Below, piece after piece: positions 52,901 to 60,500 of a DNA stretch of 64,000 bases (its first letter is position 1; each line of letters begins with the position of its first letter). The notes under the pieces are model-generated. The model was not told the DNA's origin. It did not search any database and saw only the letters and a list, made by a program, of their open reading frames with translations. The stretch spans positions 62,001 to 126,000 of the forward strand of contig NZ_JAKCFA010000001.1 of assembly GCF_024198215.1 (NCBI RefSeq). The letters are read 5' to 3'. The stretch comes from Myxococcus qinghaiensis. GTDB taxonomy: Bacteria > Myxococcota > Myxococcia > Myxococcales > Myxococcaceae. Position numbers and translations under genes: made by a program.

Positions 52901-53737
52901 ATGTCCGTCGTCCTCGCTGCCCTCACGTCAGACCCGAACCTGCTCAGGTGCGAGCTCCACCGGCTCGCCGGGCAGGTGCTCGTACAGACGGAGCCTCGCG
53001 CCAACGCGGTGGGGGTGGGAGCCTATGCCCAGGACGAGGTCCTCCTGCGCCGTTTCTCCAGCGCGGAAGGTGAACCCTCGCTCGTGGGGCTCGCCCCACC
53101 GGGCGAGTCGGAGGCCCTGCTCTTCCATGCCAGCCGACTCCCCGTGGGCGCGTCGCTGGAAGAGAACACCCAGCCGTTCCGCTCGCGCCGCTGGCTGTTC
53201 GCCCATCAGGGCAGCGTGAGCGGCTTCGACGAACTGCGCGCCTCCCTGCTGGCCTCGCTGCCGGAGCACCTGCAGCGCCAGGTGCACGGCGCGACGGACA
53301 GCGAGGTGCTGTTCGCCCTCTTCCTGCGTCAGCTGCGCGACGTGGGGCGCACCGATGACCCCAGGCTGGAGGCCGAGGTCTCCGGTCGCCTGCTGGCGGA
53401 CACCGCGCGCGAGGTCATCAAGCGCTCCGTGGACGCGGGCATCCCCCGCGCCTCCACGCTCAACCTCGTCGCCACCAACGGCTCCGTCCTCGTGGCCTGC
53501 CGCTTCGGCGAGGAGCCGCTGTTCTATTCGCGACTCGAAGGCGGCGCGGAGTGCGAGCCCTGCGGCGTGACGGCCAGCTCTCCCGAGTCCCAGCCCGCCG
53601 TGGGCGCCCACCGCCGCCGCCGCACCGTCGTCGTGGCCAGTCACCTGAAGCGCCCCGGGAGCTGGGTGGAGCTGCCTCGTGGCACCACCCTCGCCGTGGG
53701 GATGGACCTTCAGGTGCATCTGCTCAACGGCGGCTGA
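52901..53737 (+). CDS. Class-II glutamine amidotransferase-like protein with Ser in place of Cys
   Basis: The 278-residue product resembles YafJ/EgtC-type class II amidotransferase domains. The pattern SDPNLLRCELHRL at the N terminus and RRWLFAHQGSVSGFDELR (about 95-112) match the core fold. In active enzymes residue 2 is a Cys that becomes the N-terminal nucleophile; here it is Ser (MSVVLAAL). ATG 52901 follows AAGGAG (52886-52891), which fixes the start. Either this protein has lost glutaminase activity or uses an N-terminal Ser. It diverges from the Hsp70 gene. Confidence 0.7.
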   Translation: MSVVLAALTSDPNLLRCELHRLAGQVLVQTEPRANAVGVGAYAQDEVLLRRFSSAEGEPSLVGLAPPGESEALLFHASRLPVGASLEENTQPFRSRRWLFAHQGSVSGFDELRASLLASLPEHLQRQVHGATDSEVLFALFLRQLRDVGRTDDPRLEAEVSGRLLADTAREVIKRSVDAGIPRASTLNLVATNGSVLVACRFGEEPLFYSRLEGGAECEPCGVTASSPESQPAVGAHRRRRTVVVASHLKRPGSWVELPRGTTLAVGMDLQVHLLNGG

Positions 53738-53764
53738 GCTCGAAAGGCGCTCTCCTGGTTGAAC

Positions 53765-53790
53765 ACCCACGCACGTCGCGTGGGTCGTTC
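53765..53790 (+). terminator. Weak terminator after the amidotransferase-like gene
   Basis: ACCCACGC (53765-53772) and GCGTGGGT (53778-53785) form a perfect 8-bp stem, followed by CGTTCCC. It is in the 281-bp gap before the partner-switching genes. The rest of that gap (about 53870-54010) is unusually AT-rich for this genome (GAGTAAAACGAAAAAACC, ACAATTATTGCC) and is a likely promoter region. Confidence 0.45.
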
Positions 53791-54018
53791 CCGCCCCGTG
53801 GCTCGCGGGGGCCGCGGCGTCAGAGCGAAGGATTCCCGGAGCTTCCCGGCGCAAGCGGGTGAAGCGCGCGAGTAAAACGAAAAAACCCAGGATTCTAGAC
53901 GCCTCTTTCGCGAAACCGAAGGGGATTCCATGGGTGCTTCGTGAACCGCTTTACAATCCCCGCACAATTATTGCCTCATGCTGGCGTAATTCCACGGGAT
54001 TTACTCCGGGACTGACTT

Positions 54019-54480
54019 TTGCCGTTGCCACTTCCCACCGCCGCCTTGCTGGAGTCCCGGTTGTCCGTGGTCGTCCGTCACCCCGTGGACGCGGTGGTGG
54101 CGGCCTCGCTGGGGCGGCGCTTCGCCCGGGACGCGGGGCTGTCGGCGGCCTCCAGCGCGGAAGTGGCGGTGGTGGTGAGCGAGCTGGCCACCAACCTGGT
54201 GCGTCACACGCGGGCGGGCGGGACGGTGGAGGTCTGGCGCGAGGACGACGCCTGGCTGTGCATCCGCGCGTTGGACCGGGGCCCGGGCATGTCGGAGCCG
54301 GAGCGGCTCTTCCTGGGCCGCGAGGGACGTCCGGGCCCGTTGCCGGGCGAGAGCCTGGGTGAAGGCGGCGCGGCGGTGCGGAGGCTGACCGACGAGGTCC
54401 GGGTCTCCAATCGCGTGGGCGGCGGCCTGGAAGTGTTCGCGCGCAAGCGCCTGAAGCTGGAAGCAAGGAGACCGTGGTGA
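54019..54480 (+). CDS. RsbW/RsbT-like serine-kinase-type ATPase
   Basis: The 153-residue protein has a GHKL ATPase fold of the anti-sigma-factor type: VVSELATNLVRHTRAGGTVEVW (N-box), ALDRGPGMSEPERLF (G1 box) and GEGGAAVRRLTDEV (G2). These proteins phosphorylate a STAS-domain partner. The start is uncertain; TTG 54019 is the longest open frame. It is the first of an overlapping five-gene cluster, and its TGA overlaps the next GTG. Confidence 0.75.
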   Translation: MPLPLPTAALLESRLSVVVRHPVDAVVAASLGRRFARDAGLSAASSAEVAVVVSELATNLVRHTRAGGTVEVWREDDAWLCIRALDRGPGMSEPERLFLGREGRPGPLPGESLGEGGAAVRRLTDEVRVSNRVGGGLEVFARKRLKLEARRPW

Positions 54481-55172
54481 GTCGGGGCGTGACGAGTACC
54501 CAGCTGCTGGGCGTCTTGCAGCACTTCATGACGGAGACGGCCGCGCGACTCGTGCTTCGAGGGACGCTGGAGTCGCTGCGACTGTCGGCCGACGCGCTGG
54601 GCCCGGCGGAGCTGCCGCGCGTCATCGAAGCGCTGGAGCCCGCTTCGCGTCACTTCGTGGACCCGGCCCGTCGTCCGGACCTGGCCGCCCGCCTGCGGGC
54701 CCTCATGGGGACGGCCAGCGTTCCTTCGGGGCTGAGCGCACGCGAGCCGACCGCGGCCTCCGTGCTGCCCATGGCGCTGGACGCGCGGCCCACCACGTAT
54801 CTGGTGCGCACGGAGGCGGATGCCAGCCATGCACGGCTCGCGGCGCGCGCGCTGTGCGAGTCGATGGGTGGGCGCGGTTACGAGTGCCAGAAGGTCGCGA
54901 CGGCGGTGAGCGAGCTGGCGCGCAATCAAATCTCCTACGCGGGCGGCGGCACCATCCAGCTCATCCCCGTGCATGCGCCACGCAAGCTGTTGCGCGTGCG
55001 CGCGGAGGACCACGGGCGGGGCATTCCCGAGCTGGAGCGCGTGCTGTCGGGCACCTACCGGAGCAAGACGGGCATGGGCCTGGGCCTGTTGGGCGTGAAG
55101 CGGCTGTCGGACAAGTTCGAGGTGAACACGGGCACCACCGGCACCCAGGTGGAGTTCGAGGTGTGGTTGTGA
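54477..55172 (+). CDS. RsbT-like ATPase with extra N-terminal helical domain
   Basis: The 231-residue product starts at GTG 54477, which overlaps the previous stop (GTGA) and follows AAGGAG (54465-54470). The C-terminal half is an RsbT-like GHKL kinase: TAVSELARNQISYAGGGTIQL (N-box), AEDHGRGIPELERVL (G1) and GMGLGLLGVKRLSDKFEV (G2). RsbT phosphorylates RsbS and RsbR in the Bacillus stressosome. The first 95 residues are a helical region of unknown function that RsbT (133 residues) does not have, so a sensing or docking role is possible. Confidence 0.8.
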   Translation: MSRGVTSTQLLGVLQHFMTETAARLVLRGTLESLRLSADALGPAELPRVIEALEPASRHFVDPARRPDLAARLRALMGTASVPSGLSAREPTAASVLPMALDARPTTYLVRTEADASHARLAARALCESMGGRGYECQKVATAVSELARNQISYAGGGTIQLIPVHAPRKLLRVRAEDHGRGIPELERVLSGTYRSKTGMGLGLLGVKRLSDKFEVNTGTTGTQVEFEVWL

Positions 55173-55735
55173 GGTTGTCCGTCGCCCATCTGACGCGTCC
55201 GAAGGTGGGCGAGGTGGAGAACGGCGACGGTGTGGTGGTGCGCGTGGACGGGCCGTACACGCTGCTGGCGGTGGTGGACGCGCTGGGCCATGGCCCCGCC
55301 GCGGCGCAGGTGACGGCGGAGGCCTCGCGCTGCCTGGGCCAGACGTCGCTGGGCCCGTCCGTGGAGCCGTTGATGGAGGCGCTTCACGCGGCCCTGCGCC
55401 ACGGCCGGGGCGCGGCCATCATGCTCGCTGTCTTCGATGGGCTCGCCCTCCACTGTGGCGGCGTGGGCAATGTGGAGCTGCGCACGGTGGGCACGCGCGT
55501 GCCGGTGCTCCCCACGCCAGGCATCCTCGGTCAGGCGTTCCGCACGCTGCGCACCGTCTCCACGCCGCTGTCGCCCGGAGACCGGCTCGCGCTCTTCACC
55601 GACGGCTTGAGCTTCCGCCTGGACCTGGAGCAGGTCCGAACGCAGTCCCCCGACGCGGCCTGTGCGCTTCTGCTGGAGCGCTTCGGCCGTGCCACCGATG
55701 ACGCCACCGTGCTGGTGGCGGACGTGGAGCCGTGA
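55169..55735 (+). CDS. RsbX/SpoIIE-like PP2C phosphatase
   Basis: The 188-residue product from GTG 55169 overlaps the preceding stop (GTGA). It has the SpoIIE/PP2C pattern: AVVDALGHGPAAAQVTAEA (metal-binding Asp and Gly), IMLAVFDGLALHCGGVGNVEL and DRLALFTDGLSFRLDL, ending with DDATVLVADVE. RsbX removes phosphate from RsbR and RsbS. At 188 residues it is RsbX-size and has no sensor domain. It should oppose the kinases encoded just upstream. Confidence 0.8.
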   Translation: MRLSVAHLTRPKVGEVENGDGVVVRVDGPYTLLAVVDALGHGPAAAQVTAEASRCLGQTSLGPSVEPLMEALHAALRHGRGAAIMLAVFDGLALHCGGVGNVELRTVGTRVPVLPTPGILGQAFRTLRTVSTPLSPGDRLALFTDGLSFRLDLEQVRTQSPDAACALLLERFGRATDDATVLVADVEP

Positions 55736-56232
55736 TGAGCCACCCGGACAGTCCCCACCCGTCGCGCGACCTGTCGCGCATCCCCATCATCCCGCTGTGG
55801 GGCCAGCTCATCGTCCCCCTCCAGGGCGACATCACCGACGCGCAGGCGGCGCAGCTCTGCTCGGACGTGCTGCGCGACATCCAGCGCACCGGCGCGAAGG
55901 GGATGGTGGTGGACATCTCCGGCCTGTGGCTGGTGGACAGCCACCTGTGCGCGGTGCTGGCGCGGCTGGCGGCCTCGGCCCGGCTGATGGGCACGCGCAC
56001 GGTGTTGTGCGGCATGGGCGCGGACGTGGCGCTGACGCTCCAGAGCATGGGCATCCAGCTCGACAACGTGGAGACGGCGCTGGGCCTCGAGGAGGGCCTG
56101 TCGCTGCTCGGCGTCCGGGCGGTGGGCGCGCGCACGCCCGAGGCCGAGCGCGAGGAGTCCCGGCGACTCGCGGACGAGATGCTCGGCTTCGTGGCGCCGC
56201 CCTCGGCCAGGAGCACCGCGTCCAGCAGCTGA
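55735..56232 (+). CDS. RsbS-like STAS-domain anti-sigma-antagonist
   Basis: A 165-residue STAS protein from ATG 55735 (GTG 55732 is possible; both overlap the RsbX-like stop). The STAS fold (about 17-120) contains DISGLWLVDSHLCAVLARLAAS. Ser69 is at the site phosphorylated by RsbT in Bacillus RsbS (VDSF). RsbS is a core stressosome scaffold that sequesters RsbT until phosphorylated. The C-terminal 40 residues are a charged tail. Confidence 0.82.
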   Translation: MSHPDSPHPSRDLSRIPIIPLWGQLIVPLQGDITDAQAAQLCSDVLRDIQRTGAKGMVVDISGLWLVDSHLCAVLARLAASARLMGTRTVLCGMGADVALTLQSMGIQLDNVETALGLEEGLSLLGVRAVGARTPEAEREESRRLADEMLGFVAPPSARSTASSS

Positions 56233-56301
56233 CCCGTCGTGGCGTGAGCACCCCCGCTCCCCCGGTGCTGATTGCTTCCGGGTTCCTCGAGGAGACACGT
56301 C

Positions 56302-56721
56302 ATGGTCCGCATGTGGACGTTCGGTGACAGCAAGATGTGGTTCGAGTCGCCCGACCTTGTCCGACTGGTCCATGTCGGGGTGTTCGACCTCAAGCTCATC
56401 CAGGCGCTGTGCGGAGTGGGGCGCGAGCTGATGGCGGTCCAGCCCCGGCTCTACCTCCTCTGCGATGCGCGCCGCGGCTCGAGCATCTCCCTGGAGGCAC
56501 GCAAGGCGTTGAGCGAGACGCCCGAGGTGATGCCCTACGCGGGCATCGTCATCTTCGGCGCGAGCTTCGCGCTGCGCACCATGGCCAGCATGATGGGCCC
56601 GCCCTCGGGCCTGCTGGGGCGGACGCAAACTGCTCCGTTCGGCATGGTGGACACCGAGGAAGAAGCCCGGAGCTGGGTGGCCGCCCGGCGCGCGGTGATG
56701 GACGCCGTCCAGGCCTCCTGA
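56302..56721 (+). CDS. STAS/SpoIIAA-like protein
   Basis: The 139-residue product starts at ATG 56302, behind GAGGAGA. The alternating beta-alpha pattern (LVRLVHVGVFD, PRLYLLCDARRG, YAGIVIFGASF) is like SpoIIAA/STAS-like domains, though without a clear phospho-serine motif. It lies 69 bases after the RsbS-like gene and could be an extra partner of the same module. The assignment is tentative. Confidence 0.55.
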   Translation: MVRMWTFGDSKMWFESPDLVRLVHVGVFDLKLIQALCGVGRELMAVQPRLYLLCDARRGSSISLEARKALSETPEVMPYAGIVIFGASFALRTMASMMGPPSGLLGRTQTAPFGMVDTEEEARSWVAARRAVMDAVQAS

Positions 56722-56879
56722 CGAGGGGGGGGGCGCGAGGAAATCTCCGCCCGGAAATGCAAAGAAAATCCCGGGGTGCCGACCTCCTGGCACGACGTGG
56801 GGGGAACAGGCGGGTCCGCCGGCCCTGACCGCGTCTTGGCGCGATGGTCGCGCCAGGTCCCAGCCCGGAGATGACATCC

Positions 56880-57509
56880 ATGAAGCTGATGCTTTCGGCC
56901 GTTGCCACGCTGTGCCTCGCGACGCTGCTGTCCGCTTGCGGCGAGCCGTTGCCGGAGTCCACGCCCGACACCTACGAGGAGACGGCCCGCGCGCCGCTCC
57001 CGCCCCTGCCCGGTGAAGAGGATCCGGGTGGCGGTGGCGGTGGCTGTGAAGGCTGCCCCACCAGCACGCCCGTCACCATCAGCACCGCGCAGAACTCCAC
57101 GCCGCCCGTCTACATCCCCGCGAACGTGCCCCAGTACCCCCTGAACGGAGGCCGCCCGGAGGACAAGTGCCGGCAGTCCAGCTACACGGCGGTGAGCTTC
57201 CTCAGCCCCCTCAGCCAGGGCGGGACGCTCACCTTCCACGGCGTCGTCGCGCCCAGCAGCAAGGCGAACTTCTACATCTACAACGCGCAGGGGCAGCTGG
57301 TGAAGACGCACCAGACCCACCACTCGCATGACAATTGCGTCATCAACCAGACGACCGCCACCACCTACGAGCTGGTTCCGGGCACGTACTACGTCTACTC
57401 GTCGTTCTGGTTCATCGGCGTCTACCTGAACTCCGGCTGGTACTACAACGGCAGCCTCGGCCCCCTGGCCTGGAACAACCTCTACGTGGGCTCGTTCACC
57501 ATCCAGTGA
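56880..57509 (+). CDS. Hypothetical lipoprotein
   Basis: The 209-residue product from ATG 56880, preceded by CCGGAG, has a lipoprotein signal (MKLMLSAVATLCLATLLSAC, Cys20). A Gly-rich linker (DPGGGGGGCEGCP) follows. The mature domain is beta-rich with many Tyr, Trp and Thr, resembling a carbohydrate- or surface-binding sandwich. I know no family. In the upstream gap a run of nine G (56725-56733) and a weak inverted repeat are visible but not clearly functional. Confidence 0.7.
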   Translation: MKLMLSAVATLCLATLLSACGEPLPESTPDTYEETARAPLPPLPGEEDPGGGGGGCEGCPTSTPVTISTAQNSTPPVYIPANVPQYPLNGGRPEDKCRQSSYTAVSFLSPLSQGGTLTFHGVVAPSSKANFYIYNAQGQLVKTHQTHHSHDNCVINQTTATTYELVPGTYYVYSSFWFIGVYLNSGWYYNGSLGPLAWNNLYVGSFTIQ

Positions 57510-57524
57510 CGTGAAGCCCCGCCT

Positions 57525-57552
57525 CGGCGGTGAGGAGGTCGCCTCACCGCCG
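57525..57552. terminator. Convergent hairpin shared by the lipoprotein and Ig-repeat genes
   Basis: CGGCGGTGAGG (57525-57535) and CCTCACCGCCG (57542-57552) form a perfect 11-bp stem with an AGGTCG loop. The stop codon of the minus-strand gene (57544-57546) is inside the stem. It can act in both directions. Confidence 0.6.
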
Positions 57553-60500
57553 ACGGCGCAGTCCGACGAGGCCCACCCACGCAAGCCACACGAGGCCGAG
57601 CGGGAAGGCGCCCGCGGTGCTGGAGCAACCCACGCCACCGCCCTCCACCAGGCTGGGACGGATGACGTTCCACTGGTGATGGGCGGGGACGAGCTGCACG
57701 TTCCCCGCGAAGTCCGTCGCCAGGACATCCAGCGTGTGGGTGCCCTCCGACAGCGAGCGGACGGTCAGCGGATTCTCGCAGACCTCCAGCTCCACGCCGT
57801 CCAGCGTGCACTTGAAGCTGGCGACGGGCTCCGAGGGGGTCAGGGTGAAGGTGACCTCGGAGAGCGTGCTGGTGCCCTTGGGTCCGCCGCTCAGGGTGGT
57901 CGTCGGCGGGAGGATATCCACGACGAAGGCGCGCGGCGTGGACGGGGCCCCGGTGTTGCCCGCCACGTCCGTGGCCCAGACCAGCAGATTCTGCGGACCG
58001 GAGATGATGGCCAGTCCAATCTGGATCGCCCACTCGCCGCGCTCGTTGGCCTGCGTCGTCCCCACCGTCAGGCCATTGAGGCTCGCGGTGAGCGTGGTGC
58101 CTGGCTCCGCCGTGCCGGTGAGGGTGTTGAAGCCCGGCCCGACGATGGCCTCGGCCGTGGGCGTGACGACGAGCGGGGCCCCGGGCGCCGTGGTGTCCAC
58201 GGTGAAGGCGTGGGAGCCGGACTCGGTGCTGGCGCGGCCGAAGCCGTCCGTGCAGTAGGCGCTGACCAGGTGGAGCCCATCCGTCAGGCCCGTGGTGGGC
58301 GTGAACTTCCACTCGCCCGCGCTGTCGACGACGGGCTTCTGGTCCTGGGGCAGGCCATCCAGGCGCACGGTGAGGATGCAGTTCTGCTGGGCCGTGCCGC
58401 GGATGAGCGGTGTCCGCGTGTTCACGAGCGAGGCATTCGCGGGAGCCACCAGCGCGGGCTCGCCCGGGAGCACCAGGTCGAGCGTGAAGGAGCGCACGAT
58501 GCGAGGCCCCTGGTTGCCGGCGAGGTCCGTTGCCTGCACCTGGATGTCATGCCGTCCGTGGGAGATGGCCGCGGGCGGCTCGTAGGTCCAGTTGCCCGCG
58601 CCGTCCACGATGACACCTGGCAGCCTGGTGCCATCCATGGTGATGAAGACCGTGCTGTCCGCCTCGGCCGTCCCGCTGATTTCAGGCGTGGAGTCGGTGA
58701 GCGTCGCGTTCTGGGCCGGCTTGGTGACCACCGTGGTGGGAGGCGTCACGTCCACGCGGAAGGCCCTCGCGGACGACAGGTCTCCCACGTTCCCGGCCAG
58801 GTCGGTGGCCCTGACCTGCACGTCGTGCCGCCGCTCGGACAGCGCCGTCCCGGGGGCGAACGTCCAGTTGCCGGAGCTCGTCGCCGTCACGGTGCCGGAC
58901 AAGGCGCTGTCGATGAAGATGCTCACCCGGGCGCCCGCCTCGGTGGTGCCGATGAAGTCAGGGCGCTGCGAGGCCACCACGGCCTCGACGGCCGGGCTGG
59001 TGAGGGTGGGAATCACGGGGGCGAGGGTGTCCACGGTGATGTCGATGCCCGTGGACGCGGCGCTCACGTTGTTCGCGGCATCCGTGGCGGTGGCCGTCAC
59101 GGTGTGGATGCCATTGGCCAGCGTGGTGAGGACGGGCACGAGCCACTGCCCGTTGGAGCCCGTCACCGCCGTGGCGAACGCGCTTTCGTTGATGAGGAGC
59201 TTCACCGTGCTCAATCGCTCGGCGGTGCCCGAGAAGCCTGTTCCGGCCTGGCCCACGAGGGTGCCCGAGGCAGGGCTGCCGATGGTGGGGGCGGAGGGGG
59301 CCGTCACGTCCACGGTGAAGCGGACCTCCGTGGGCGAGCTGGTGTTGTTCGCGGGGTCCGTGGCGGTGGCGGACACCAGATGGAAGCCATCCGTGAAGCC
59401 CCGCTGCGTGGGCAGCGACCAGTTGCCGCTGGCGCTCACCGGGGCGGCGACCGGGGGGTCACCATCCACGGTGACGTTCACGGTGCTTCGCGGCTCGGCG
59501 GTGCCGGAGAAGGCCGTCCCTTCCTGGCCCACCACCGTGTCCACGGTCGGCGTCAGGATGGTGGGCGCGGCGGGAGGCGTCAGGTCGACCGTGAAGGTCG
59601 TCTCCGCGGGGAGGCTGGTGTTGTCCAGGGCGTCGGTGGCGGTGGCCGTCACCGTGTGAACGCCCGCGCTGTAACCCGCGCGGACCGCTATCGACCACGT
59701 CCCCTCGCTGGTGGCTGTCGGAGAGGCGATGACGGTGCCGTCGACACTGACTCGGACGATGCTCAGGCGCTCCGCGGTGCCCAGGAAGGCCGTGCCCGCG
59801 GGGCCCACCACGATGGTGGGGCTGGGCGTCTGAATCACGGGCTTGGCGGGCGGGGTGATGTCCACGGTGAAGGTGGTGGTCGCGACGGCGCTCGTGTTGT
59901 TCTGGGCGTCGGCAGCGGTGGCCGTCACGGTGTGGGGGCCATCCGCGAAGCCGCTCTGGACGGGCAGCGACCAGGCTCCGGCGGCGCTGGCGGTGGCGAT
60001 GCCGACCTGGTTGCCATCCACGCGGACGGTCACCTTGCTCAGGCTCTCCGCGGTGCCGGAGAAGGCCGTGCCGGCGGAGCCCACCACGGTGACGGTGTTG
60101 GGCGTCTGAATCACGGGCGCATCGGGCGCCTGGATGTCCACGGTGAAGGCTCGGGTCGCGACGGCGCTCGTGTTCCCCAGGGCGTCGGTGGCGGTGGCCG
60201 TCACCGTGTGCGCGCCATGGGTGAAGCCCGCGCGGATGGGCAGGGCCCACGCTCCTGCGGCGCTGGTGGTGGCGGTGTCGATGACCGCGCCATCGACGCT
60301 GACGCTCACCGTGCTGAGTGCCTCGGCGGTGCCGGAGAAGGCCGTGCCGGTGGTGCCCACCTCCTGGTTCTCGGTGGGCGTCTGAATCACGGGCGGCGTG
60401 GGGGCCGTGATGTCGACGGTGAAGGTGATGGTCGTGACGGCGCTCGTGTTGTTCTGGGCGTCGGCGGCGGTGGCCGTCACGGTGTGGGAGCCGTCCGTGA

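Noticed and set aside
53859-54362. Extra 167-codon frame in the gap before the partner-switching genes
   Set aside because: It begins in AT-rich non-coding sequence, overlaps the ATPase gene in another frame and shows no protein-like pattern.
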